54,775 bases of DNA from Mycolicibacterium llatzerense (lineage in GTDB: Bacteria; Actinomycetota; Actinomycetes; Mycobacteriales; Mycobacteriaceae), in assembly GCF_000878195.1 (NCBI RefSeq), contig NZ_JXST01000041.1, positions 1 through 54,775 of the forward strand. The letters are read 5' to 3'. Of this stretch, positions 1 through 6,771 are shown in pieces. The translations under genes were made by a program, and so were the position numbers. Each line of letters opens with the position of its first letter. Position 1 is the first letter of the stretch. The notes under the pieces were generated by a model. It saw only the letters and a program-made list of their open reading frames with translations. It searched no databases and was not told the DNA's origin.

Positions 1-7
1 TGGACAT
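1..7 (-). other. possible first codons of nrdI
   Basis: On the minus strand the last bases before the left edge read ATG TCC A, 79 nt downstream of the nrdH stop. In mycobacteria nrdI follows nrdH, and NrdI proteins often begin with Met-Ser. Only two codons are visible and there is no clear ribosome binding site, so this is a guess from gene order. Confidence 0.2.
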
Positions 8-85
8 CGGGGGCGTGTTGACCACCGGCAATCGGTGCCGAAGTCTCACCCCCCGGCGCCCGACCTGCTACAACGGACAACATTG

Positions 86-346
86 CTACCCAACCAATGT
101 TGCATCAGATGACAATATTTCCTCATTGCTGAGCGCCTTGATCCGGTCGGGGCGGAAGCCCGACCAGTGCTCGCTGTCGGTCACCACGACCGGGGCCTGC
201 AGGTAGCCGAGCGCGAGTACGTACTCACGGGCTTCGTCATCGATGCTGATGTCGACCTTCTCGTAAGCGATGCCCGCCTTGTCCAGCGCCTTGTAGGTGG
301 CGTTGCACTGCACACATGCCGGCTTGGTGTACACGGTGACGGTCAT
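86..346 (-). CDS. nrdH: NrdH-type glutaredoxin-like redoxin
   Basis: This 86-residue thioredoxin-fold protein has the active site CVQC just after the first strand (MTVTVYTKPACVQC). It is the hydrogen donor for class Ib ribonucleotide reductase NrdEF and is normally reduced by thioredoxin reductase. The C-terminal stretch SEHWSGFRPDRI is the usual NrdH signature replacing the glutathione-binding residues of glutaredoxins. The start at 346 is preceded by GAGGAG; a longer reading from 400 has no such site. The gene is transcribed toward the left edge, where nrdI and nrdE are expected, and it corresponds to Rv3053c of M. tuberculosis. An NrdR-like box lies about 240 bp upstream. Confidence 0.93.
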   Translation of the reverse strand: MTVTVYTKPACVQCNATYKALDKAGIAYEKVDISIDDEAREYVLALGYLQAPVVVTDSEHWSGFRPDRIKALSNEEILSSDATLVG

Positions 347-883
347 CTCGGTACGACTCCTCTTCGAAGGCCTGGAAGCTGAACTGAACATGGCTGGCAA
401 CTGACGGGTTATCGCTTTCCGCTGATATCCCCATCTGGATCAGCGGCCCGGCAATCCCTGAAATTCCCGCATCTCCGGTCGTCCTGAGCCGCTCCGCCAG
501 TCCGTCCGAGAATCCCTGAGAATCCCCGCCCGACTGATTTTCCGGCCCCGGCCGACCCTCAATTCGTTGGGGCCTGTCGGTCCGTCAAACACTACACCTA
601 GTGGGCGACAAACCGAACAGATACAAGATGTTCTGAACAACATTCGTGAAATTCCCAGGTCGTAAGGCCGATACCGAGACACTCCCTCGGCGTGTCGCAC
701 ATCACACCCGGGGGCGTGTCGCGCTCCAACTACCGGTTTATCACCAGCCACCGACAAGTTGCGGCGACGCGCCGCCTGCGACACGCCGGGCCCTGCCCGA
801 CGGAAGTCGCCAGCTACGCCGATTTCCGCGCGACAGACGCCACAGCTGTGGTACAGCCGTGACGGACGTGACAAATGCGACTA
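347..883. other. long intergenic region upstream of nrdH
   Basis: This 537-bp stretch separates nrdH from the end of the next minus-strand gene. Open frames on both strands have no homology I recognise and mirror one another, so I call none coding. It holds the NrdR-like box at 589-604 and an AT-richer patch at about 605-655 that could contain the nrdHIE promoter. I see no convincing terminator for the operon that ends at 884. Confidence 0.6.
589..604 (-). promoter_or_regulatory. candidate NrdR box
   Basis: ACACTACACCTAGTGG matches the known NrdR consensus (ACACWATATATWGTGT) at 12 of 16 positions and keeps both CACTA/TAGTG half-sites. NrdR is the ATP/dATP-sensing repressor of ribonucleotide reductase genes, and the site lies upstream of nrdH. 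I did not find a clear second box at the usual three-turn spacing: the 30-bp-distant sequence at 619-634 is a poor match. Confidence 0.55.
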
Positions 884-1249
884 TCACCCCCGCGTGGCGC
901 GTACCGCCCACACCCCTGCCGCCAGTACGGCCACCGCTTCGGCGACCACACTGAGGACTGCATACGGTACTGGCTCGAGGCCCGTCTCCACGAATCCGAA
1001 CAGTCCGACCGTTCGCGACATGCCGAAGGCCGCCAGCGCCCCCGCTGACAGCAGGCCCGACGCCCAGCCGAACCACCGCGGAGCACCCACCGCCAGCAAT
1101 GCCCCGACGCCACAGAACACCGACGCCTGCACCAGGAAGCCGGTGCCCACCGTCGGGATGTGTCGGTACCCGTGCACATAGAGGTACGCGTGCAGCACGC
1201 CGCTCGCCAGCATGGCCGCTGCGATCACGAGACGGTAGATGAGAGTCAC
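884..1249 (-). CDS. small membrane protein, about four TM helices
   Basis: This is a 121-residue protein made almost entirely of four hydrophobic segments (about residues 3-25, 35-55, 60-80 and 95-118) with short polar loops, one carrying HGYRHIPTVGTGF. I do not recognise the family. The GTG start overlaps the stop of the metallophosphoesterase by four bases (GTGA), so the two are translationally coupled. It is the last gene of the cupredoxin/phosphoesterase operon and probably sits in the cytoplasmic membrane. Confidence 0.8.
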   Translation of the reverse strand: MTLIYRLVIAAAMLASGVLHAYLYVHGYRHIPTVGTGFLVQASVFCGVGALLAVGAPRWFGWASGLLSAGALAAFGMSRTVGLFGFVETGLEPVPYAVLSVVAEAVAVLAAGVWAVRATRG

Positions 1250-2181
1250 AGCAGGGTCCGTTCCTTGAGCGCGAGCGTGTGCTGGCCAGTTTGGTAACTG
1301 ACCTCACGGATACCGAGCGCGTCGTGCAGCTTGCCGGCCGGCAGCGTCAGCGGTTTCGGCGCCGGACCGTCCCCGGGATGCGGCAGCGGATAGGCCGTGG
1401 TAGTCCCGCTGTGGAAGGTGATGTTGCCTTCGGTCTTGGAAAACACCTGGTGCACATGGCCGTTGAGGCAGGTCACCGACGCGAACCGCTTCAGGTAGCT
1501 CAATGCCTGCGCGGAGTCGTCGGTCCCCCAGCCCCAATCGGGGTACATCGCGAACAGCGGGATGTGGCTGAACACCACGATCGGCGTATCACTGGACAGC
1601 GAGGCGACGTCCTTCTCCAAGAATTCGAGCTGATCGACGCCCAGGTGACCGAGCTTCTTGAGGTTCAGGGTGTTCACCAGAGCGATGACATGGACGCCGG
1701 CGATATCGAAGCTGTACCAACCGTCACCGCGGGTGCCCGCCCCAAAGGCCTGCCGGTACTTGGCACCGGCGTCGTCGGCCGAATCATGTTCCCCCGGAAC
1801 GGTGAACACGCGCGGCGTACGCAACCCGGTCATCATCTGCCGGACCTGATCGAACTGTTCCGGGGTGGCCAGATGCGTCAGGTCGCCGGTGTGAATGACG
1901 AAATCCGGGGTGTAGCCCAGGTTGTTGATGGTGTCGATGGCATGGGTGAACGAGCCCGCGACGTCGGTATTGGCGGCACCGGTGAAGCCGATGTGGCTGT
2001 CGCTGACCTGCGCGAAGCGCAGCGTGGGCTGCTGCGCCGGGCCGGATGAGTTGCCCGCGACGTGCGACAGCACTTCCCCACCGACCACCGACAACCCGAC
2101 TGCGGCGCCGAACCACGCGCTGTGCCGGAGCAATTGACGACGGTTCATCTGCTGCGGGTCGCCGGTTGCCGAGTCATTCAT
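1246..2181 (-). CDS. Tat-exported calcineurin-like metallophosphoesterase
   Basis: This 311-residue protein has a Tat-type N-terminus (NRRQLL at about 13-18 followed by a hydrophobic stretch) and a metallophosphatase domain. The metal-binding blocks are visible: DSH at 61-63, GD at 99-100, a PGEHD block at about 129-133 where the canonical motif is GNHD, FSH in the middle and NGHVH near the C-terminus. Such enzymes hydrolyse phosphomono- or diesters with two metal ions; the substrate here is unknown. The ATG start overlaps the cupredoxin stop (ATGA) and the stop overlaps the next gene's start, so cupredoxin, phosphoesterase and membrane protein form a coupled operon. Confidence 0.88.
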   Translation of the reverse strand: MNDSATGDPQQMNRRQLLRHSAWFGAAVGLSVVGGEVLSHVAGNSSGPAQQPTLRFAQVSDSHIGFTGAANTDVAGSFTHAIDTINNLGYTPDFVIHTGDLTHLATPEQFDQVRQMMTGLRTPRVFTVPGEHDSADDAGAKYRQAFGAGTRGDGWYSFDIAGVHVIALVNTLNLKKLGHLGVDQLEFLEKDVASLSSDTPIVVFSHIPLFAMYPDWGWGTDDSAQALSYLKRFASVTCLNGHVHQVFSKTEGNITFHSGTTTAYPLPHPGDGPAPKPLTLPAGKLHDALGIREVSYQTGQHTLALKERTLL

Positions 2182-2654
2182 CGGACCACCACCGTCCCGT
2201 GCATGAAGGGATGAATCCCGCACACGTACGTGAACGTGCCGGGCGCCGCGAAGACGTAGCTGAAGGTGGCCCCTGAACCCATTGTCGGAGAGCGGAACTG
2301 ACCACCTTCGGCGACGACGTTGTGCGGGTCTTCGTCGTGGTTGGTCCAGGTCACCGTCGTTCCGGCCGGCACCGTCAGGGTGTCGGGAGCGAAGGCGAAG
2401 TTGTCGATGTTGACGGCGTCCGGCCCCGCCGGAGCCGGCGCCTGGTGGCCGGGTTCGGGCGGGGCCATGGTCATCGACCCCATCGAGCCCATCGTGGGTC
2501 CGGAGCCGTTGCCGGGTCCGCTCATGCCCGGCGTCCCACTCACGTCGGAGCTGAAAATAGCTGTGGGGGAAGCACTTTGCTGCGGTGCCGTCGAGCTGCA
2601 TGCAGCCAGGAGCAGGACTGCGCCGGAGAGCGCAACCAGAGATCGTCGCGACAC
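2178..2654 (-). CDS. cupredoxin-domain lipoprotein
   Basis: This 158-residue blue-copper protein has a signal peptide ending in a lipobox (LAAC, Cys19), so it should be anchored to the outer face of the membrane. A Met/Gly/Ser/Pro-rich linker (about 35-75) precedes a plastocyanin-like domain at 80-158. The type 1 copper ligands are in order: His111, Cys145, His148 and Met151. The linker contains several Met residues that could also bind Cu(I). It begins a coupled operon with the phosphoesterase. The region upstream of its start carries a motif also found upstream of the nearby ECF sigma gene. Confidence 0.9.
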   Translation of the reverse strand: MSRRSLVALSGAVLLLAACSSTAPQQSASPTAIFSSDVSGTPGMSGPGNGSGPTMGSMGSMTMAPPEPGHQAPAPAGPDAVNIDNFAFAPDTLTVPAGTTVTWTNHDEDPHNVVAEGGQFRSPTMGSGATFSYVFAAPGTFTYVCGIHPFMHGTVVVR

Positions 2655-2682
2655 GACGGGAACCTCCGTAGTCGTCGGGAAC

Positions 2683-2700
2683 GGGTGCGCCTGCGCACCC
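2683..2700. repeat. small perfect inverted repeat before cupredoxin gene
   Basis: GGGTGCGC-CT-GCGCACCC lies between the Rieske gene and the cupredoxin gene, downstream of the shared promoter-like motif. It could form a 7-bp stem with a CCTG loop in the 5' leader, or be a protein-binding palindrome. There is no U-tract, so a classic terminator is unlikely. Confidence 0.4.
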
Positions 2701-2708
2701 TCACCAAC

Positions 2709-2728
2709 AGATACGGTGGCGGGTTACA
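2709..2728 (-). promoter_or_regulatory. promoter-like motif upstream of cupredoxin operon
   Basis: Read on the minus strand this is TGTAACCC-N7-TATCT. It repeats, with identical internal spacing, the motif before the ECF sigma gene at 4038-4057. It ends 54 nt from the cupredoxin start (55 nt in the sigma case). The GTAAC element resembles an ECF-type -35. I infer that the neighbouring sigma factor reads both. Confidence 0.5.
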
Positions 2729-2732
2729 CGCC

Positions 2733-3440
2733 TCAGGCCGGCTGACTCGGAGGAGTCGGCGCGAACACCTCGATGACGCCGCCGACCTCGCGAACGTCGA
2801 ACTTCGGCAGGGGTTTTGGCGCGATCGGCAGCTGATGGGTCAGGACGTGCCCATCGGTGGCGAACGACGTGGAATGGCACGGGCAGCGCAGCCGGTCGTC
2901 CGGTCCGTCGAACCAGAGCCGGCAGCCCTGGTGCGTGCAGACACCCGAGATGCCCTGCACGTTCCCGTCGACCCTGCGCACGAACCCCACAACCGAGCCC
3001 AGGTCGAACGGATGCACCGCCCCCTCAGACACATCGGAGCTGTCGGCGACCTTCTGCCAGCTGCCCGCGGACGGCACCATCTCCTGGCTCGCGGTGTCCG
3101 GATTCGCCGGCCCACTGCGTCCGACCAACGCGCGGTCGACGGCCACCGCCGCGACCGCGGCGCTCGCGGCCGCCGATGTCCCGACGATCACCTGACGACG
3201 GTTGGCACGCAGCCGGCTGGGCTGCATCGCCGCCGCGTCGTCGCCGTCGAATTGCGCAGCCAGCCGACCCTGCAGATCGGCGAGGAATTCCGGACGCGGC
3301 TCGTCGGCACCGGGCTGGGCCCCCTGCAGGTCGATCGCCATCCGCATCTGCGCCGCATCGAAGTCGTCGGGCTTGAACCCGGACGGCTTGCGCCCGCGCA
3401 GCAGCTCGTCGAGGTACCGACGCAACCCCCGCGCGTTCAT
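2733..3440 (-). CDS. Tat-anchored Rieske [2Fe-2S] protein, possible anti-sigma
   Basis: This 235-residue protein has three parts. Residues 1-80 form a charged cytoplasmic segment. A twin-arginine anchor follows (NRRQVIVG at 80-87, then an Ala/Val-rich helix to about 101). A Rieske domain occupies 120-235 with cluster ligands Cys168, His170, Cys186 and His189, and the Cys173/Cys188 disulfide pair. The Rieske domain should face outward. Its start overlaps the stop of the ECF sigma gene (ATGA). A cytoplasmic domain plus one membrane anchor encoded directly after an ECF sigma factor is the usual layout of an anti-sigma factor, so I infer a redox-sensing partner for the sigma. Alternatively it is simply an electron carrier. 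Confidence 0.85.
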   Translation of the reverse strand: MNARGLRRYLDELLRGRKPSGFKPDDFDAAQMRMAIDLQGAQPGADEPRPEFLADLQGRLAAQFDGDDAAAMQPSRLRANRRQVIVGTSAAASAAVAAVAVDRALVGRSGPANPDTASQEMVPSAGSWQKVADSSDVSEGAVHPFDLGSVVGFVRRVDGNVQGISGVCTHQGCRLWFDGPDDRLRCPCHSTSFATDGHVLTHQLPIAPKPLPKFDVREVGGVIEVFAPTPPSQPA

Positions 3441-3982
3441 GGCTCGCCCTTCTCGTTGATCTGTGCCGCCAGCCGTAATGCCCGGTGTTGCAACACCTTT
3501 GCGTTGGCGACGCTGACACCGAGCTCCGCTGCTGATTCCTTGATCGACCTGGTCTGGAGAAATCGCAGCTCCAGTATGCGTCGATAGTTGTCCGGCAAGG
3601 CCTCCAACACCGCGGCGACGCGGTCCGGCGCGGTGCTGATCGACGGTTCCGCTTCCGGCGGCGCCTCGATATCCAGGTCGATCACGGTGATCTCCCGACC
3701 CATCGTCTCGCGCCAGTGCGCGGCGAGCACCGTGCGCGCGGTACTCCGCAGATAAGACCGCACCTCGGCGGCACTCGCCGTCAGCCGCAACGGCCGCAAC
3801 GCGGCGAGGAACACCTCGGCGGTGAGGTCCTCGGCGTCGGCCTGATTGCCGACCCGCGCGTAGATCGTGCGGTACACCCACCGCGCGTTGTCCTGATAGA
3901 CGGATTCCCAGTCGGGATACCGGGAGTCCGACGAGACCACGCGCAGCGGGGGTCGGTGCACAGGGTCACGCTGTGCAGACAC
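3437..3982 (-). CDS. ECF-type RNA polymerase sigma factor
   Basis: This is a 181-residue group 4 sigma factor. Region 2 is at about 25-95 (YARVGNQADAEDLTAEVFLA is the typical region 2.2-2.3 block) and region 4 at about 120-178 (LPDNYRRILELRFLQ, then a helix-turn-helix). There is no C-terminal extension. The GTG start at 3982 follows weak Shine-Dalgarno sequence; an ATG at 3984 is out of frame. The gene is coupled to the Rieske gene. A promoter-like motif at 4038-4057 is shared with the cupredoxin operon, pointing to autoregulation. I cannot assign it to a named mycobacterial sigma factor. Confidence 0.88.
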   Translation of the reverse strand: MSAQRDPVHRPPLRVVSSDSRYPDWESVYQDNARWVYRTIYARVGNQADAEDLTAEVFLAALRPLRLTASAAEVRSYLRSTARTVLAAHWRETMGREITVIDLDIEAPPEAEPSISTAPDRVAAVLEALPDNYRRILELRFLQTRSIKESAAELGVSVANAKVLQHRALRLAAQINEKGEP

Positions 3983-4037
3983 ATTGGCCCCGTCTCATCG
4001 GTGCGGCCCGGCACACCCCGGGTCCACTTCGACAAGT

Positions 4038-4057
4038 AGATAGCCACCGGGGTTACA
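4038..4057 (-). promoter_or_regulatory. promoter-like motif upstream of ECF sigma gene
   Basis: On the minus strand this reads TGTAACCC-N7-TATCT, the same element found upstream of the cupredoxin gene. A GTAAC -35-like block is followed 17 bases later by TGTC, a plausible ECF -10. It lies 55 nt before the GTG start. Confidence 0.5.
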
Positions 4058-4090
4058 TGCCGGGGAGGTGGGCACCGACTTCATCCGCTC

Positions 4091-5368
4091 TTAGCCGCCG
4101 TCATCCGCCGGATCCAGCATTCGGTCGCCGAACTGGCTGCACAGCAGCAGGGCGACCTCCACGTCGAGCCGGTCGTCCTCGATGGGCCTGCCGCGCCGTT
4201 CGATCGCGCGCTGCACCCGGTACTTCACCGAGTTCGTGTGCAGATGCAACTCCTCGGCCGCGGCCTTGTTGCTGCCGCCCGCCTTCAGGAAGGCCTGCAG
4301 CGTCTCCCGGAGGCGCCGGTCGCTGACCGTCGAACAGGCCAGTGGGCCAAGCACTTCCGTGGCCCACGCCGACAGCGCATCGACGTTCGACCCCAACAGC
4401 GCCGCGAGCGCCACACCGCGGTGACCGAACGCGGTGAACCGCCGCCGCTGCGGTCCCGACGCCACGGCGACGATTCGGGCGTCTTCGGCCTGCCGGTGTG
4501 ACAGCCGAAAGCCGGCGACGCCGGACTGCGGGGTGCCGACCGCCACGTACGGGCCCTCGGCCGGCACCAGGCTGCCCAGCCACGTCACCGCCTCATCCAT
4601 GACTGCCGCGGGCACCGCGACCCAGGCCCAGGCCGTGGCCCGATCGACCGAGATGAACAGTGGAGAATCTGCCGCGCCGATCGATGCGGCGAACTGCTGG
4701 ACCAGGCGCTCCATCTCGGCCAGTCGATCCTCGGAGTCGTCGCACCACAAGACCACCGCGAGGTGGGTGCGCTGCAGCGGGTACCGGATCGCCACCGTCG
4801 CGGCATCGATGTCGACGTCGCCACCGGCGAGTAGCTCACGAATCTCATTGATACGCACGCTGTTTCGGTTCTCCAGCCAGCTCTCCCGAGCCTGCTGATA
4901 GACCTCGACGACCTCTTGCGAGATCCGGTCGATGTAGTTGAACGAGATCGTCGACATCGCGTCGAACACGTCCAACGCCAGTCGCGGATCGAGTTCGGCC
5001 GTCCGGATCTCCTCCAGCACGGCTTTCAGCACCGCCTGCTGGCCCAGTCGGTAGGACCGGACCAGCACATTGGCCGAGATGTCCCGTTGCGCCAGCCGGA
5101 GCGCGTGTTCGATGGCCGCTGCCGGAGCGTGCACGAGGTCGATCGAGATACCGTGCCGGGCTGCGGCGAAGAACGCGTCGATGTTCGCGGCGACCGAATC
5201 GCCCAGAATCTGCTGCAGCTGTTCCTCGCCACGCAGCTCGGCGATATCGGACACCAGCTGATCCGAGACCGAGCGCGTGATGTCGGTGAGGCGAGCGTCC
5301 AGTCGCGTGCCGATTCCGGCCATCGCTTGGGTCAACGCGTCATCGTTGCGGTCCCCGCCACCGGCCAT
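4091..5368 (-). CDS. PucR/CdaR-family transcriptional regulator
   Basis: This 425-residue regulator has an N-terminal helical sensor region (about 1-170), a central GGDEF-like degenerate domain and a C-terminal PucR helix-turn-helix (about 355-415, NKAAAEELHLHTNSVKYRVQ). Members of this family are activators responding to small metabolites; the ligand is unknown here. I start it at the ATG at 5368, which has GGGAG upstream. A longer frame to 5440 would begin inside the terminator stem of the next gene and is unlikely. It is a single-gene unit on the minus strand. Confidence 0.85.
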   Translation of the reverse strand: MAGGGDRNDDALTQAMAGIGTRLDARLTDITRSVSDQLVSDIAELRGEEQLQQILGDSVAANIDAFFAAARHGISIDLVHAPAAAIEHALRLAQRDISANVLVRSYRLGQQAVLKAVLEEIRTAELDPRLALDVFDAMSTISFNYIDRISQEVVEVYQQARESWLENRNSVRINEIRELLAGGDVDIDAATVAIRYPLQRTHLAVVLWCDDSEDRLAEMERLVQQFAASIGAADSPLFISVDRATAWAWVAVPAAVMDEAVTWLGSLVPAEGPYVAVGTPQSGVAGFRLSHRQAEDARIVAVASGPQRRRFTAFGHRGVALAALLGSNVDALSAWATEVLGPLACSTVSDRRLRETLQAFLKAGGSNKAAAEELHLHTNSVKYRVQRAIERRGRPIEDDRLDVEVALLLCSQFGDRMLDPADDGG

Positions 5369-5438
5369 TAGCTGCCTGTTCTCCCGGCCACCCCCAAACC
5401 GTAGTTCGTCGTCAGTCCGTTTGTCCCCGAAGGAAGGC

Positions 5439-5480
5439 AAAGGGCCGTCGGCATCCGTTCCCGGATGCCGACGGCCCTTT
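5439..5480 (-). terminator. strong intrinsic hairpin after FMN reductase gene
   Basis: A perfect 19-bp stem (arms 5439-5457 and 5462-5480) closes a 4-base loop. On the minus strand it starts 12 bases after the FMN reductase stop and ends in TTT followed by pyrimidine-rich sequence. It separates that gene from the PucR gene, and T residues on both sides suit termination in either direction. Confidence 0.9.
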
Positions 5481-5492
5481 TCTGTTCTGGGG

Positions 5493-6032
5493 TCAGCCGA
5501 CCTCGGCGGCCAACTTGGCGATCACTCCGCGCACGCCATCGACAACCTCGGCAGCCTCCCGCGGATGGTTGCCGTCGAACGCCGAAGCCGGCAGCGACAG
5601 CTTGACGTCCACGACATCCGCACCGGCGATGCCGAACGACTTGCGCGTCTCGTCGTGCGCCCACACGCCGCCGTACTGCCCGAGCGCGGTACCGATCACG
5701 GCCAGCGGCTTGCCGCTGACGGCACCGGCGCCATAGGGGCGGGACAGCCAGTCGATCGCGTTCTTCAAGACGGCGGGAATGGTGCCGTTGTACTCCGGGG
5801 TCACGGCCAGGATGGCGTCGGCGTCGCCTGCGATCTGGCGCAGCGCGACCACCGCTTCGGGCAGTGACTCGTTGTCCAGGTCTTCGTTGTAGAACGGCAG
5901 GTCGCCGAGGCCGTCTGCCACTCGTACCGTCACGCCGTCGGCCGCCGACTCGACCGCGACCTCGGCGAGTTGCCGGTTCAGCGAGGCCGCACGGAGGCTG
6001 CCGACCAGGACCAGGACCTTGGTTTCTGCCAT
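5493..6032 (-). CDS. NAD(P)H-dependent FMN reductase family protein
   Basis: This 179-residue flavodoxin-like protein has the phosphate-binding loop GSLRAASLNRQLAE near the N-terminus and the NADPH-dependent FMN reductase signature TPEYNGTIPAVLKNAIDWLSRP at mid-length. These enzymes reduce flavins or quinones with NAD(P)H. The ATG at 6032 has AGGAGA upstream. It is the counterpart of Rv3054c. It is divergent from a TetR gene, with an inverted repeat in the shared upstream region, so it is probably controlled by that repressor. Confidence 0.9.
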   Translation of the reverse strand: MAETKVLVLVGSLRAASLNRQLAEVAVESAADGVTVRVADGLGDLPFYNEDLDNESLPEAVVALRQIAGDADAILAVTPEYNGTIPAVLKNAIDWLSRPYGAGAVSGKPLAVIGTALGQYGGVWAHDETRKSFGIAGADVVDVKLSLPASAFDGNHPREAAEVVDGVRGVIAKLAAEVG

Positions 6033-6094
6033 TTTCTTTCTCCTAGCTTGTGTCTGTGGCCGGTTCCGGCGAACCGATCCTCGCATGAGTCAAC

Positions 6095-6108
6095 CGGACT
6101 GTGGTCCG
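6095..6108. promoter_or_regulatory. candidate TetR operator
   Basis: CGGAC-TGTG-GTCCG is a perfect inverted repeat in the 105-bp space between the divergent FMN reductase and TetR genes. Its size and position fit a TetR operator repressing both directions. It also lies 18 bases upstream of the TetR -10 element. Confidence 0.55.
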
Positions 6109-6125
6109 ATTAATTCCGTCTGAGC

Positions 6126-6131
6126 TAAAGT
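6126..6131 (+). promoter_or_regulatory. -10 element for leaderless TetR transcript
   Basis: TAAAGT (TANNNT) is followed by six bases and then the ATG of the TetR gene. There is no Shine-Dalgarno sequence. This is the usual mycobacterial leaderless arrangement. Confidence 0.5.
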
Positions 6132-6137
6132 TCGATT

Positions 6138-6770
6138 ATGAGCGACGGGTTGGCGCAGCTGCGGCCGACGAACCTGCCTATGGCCGGCCTGCCGATGACC
6201 CCTGCGGCGCCGGTTGAGCGCGGCGACGCGGCGCGCAACCGACTCCTGCTGCTCGACGCGGCCCGCCGACTCATCGCCGAGCGCGGCGCCGAGTCCGTCA
6301 CGATGGACGACATCGCGGTCGAGGCCGGCGTCGGCAAGGGCACCTTGTTTCGCCGGTTCGGCAGCCGCTCCGGCCTGATGCTCGTACTTCTCGACGAGGA
6401 CGAGCAGGTCGAACAGAACGCCCTGATGTTCGGCCCACCCCCACTGGGACCCGGCGCGCCACCATTGGAACGGCTGATCGCCTACGGCCGCGACCGGCTC
6501 CAGTTCGTCTGGCAGCACCGTGCCCTGCTGTCCGACGCGGGGCGCGACCCGCAGAGCCGGTTCGGGGCCGCTGCCGCTGTCCACCGCACCCACGTCCGGA
6601 TGCTACTGAACTCCGCCGGCACCACGGGGAACCTGAATGCCCAGACCGATGCCCTGCTGGCCCTGCTCGAAGCCGACTACGTGAGCCACCAGCACGACGA
6701 TCTCGGCCACAGCCTGCAGGCGCAGGGTGCTGCGTGGGAAAGCGTGGCGCACAAGCTTTGTGGGCACTGA
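6138..6770 (+). CDS. TetR-family regulator (Rv3055-like)
   Basis: This 210-residue regulator has an N-terminal tail of about 28 residues and then a TetR helix-turn-helix (MDDIAVEAGVGKGTLFRRFG at about 56-75). The C-terminal ligand domain includes VWQHRALLSDAG. It is divergent from the FMN reductase gene and ends one base before the dinB2 start, so it is likely co-transcribed with dinB2. The same order is found in M. tuberculosis (Rv3055-Rv3056). Its probable operator is the repeat at 6095-6108. Confidence 0.9.
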   Translation: MSDGLAQLRPTNLPMAGLPMTPAAPVERGDAARNRLLLLDAARRLIAERGAESVTMDDIAVEAGVGKGTLFRRFGSRSGLMLVLLDEDEQVEQNALMFGPPPLGPGAPPLERLIAYGRDRLQFVWQHRALLSDAGRDPQSRFGAAAAVHRTHVRMLLNSAGTTGNLNAQTDALLALLEADYVSHQHDDLGHSLQAQGAAWESVAHKLCGH

Positions 6771-6771
6771 G

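Noticed and set aside
631..650. LexA-like sequence TGAACAACATTCG
   Set aside because: Spacing and one half-site do not match the mycobacterial SOS box.
5369..5440. longer start for the PucR gene
   Set aside because: It would start inside the stem of a perfect terminator; ATG at 5368 has a ribosome site.
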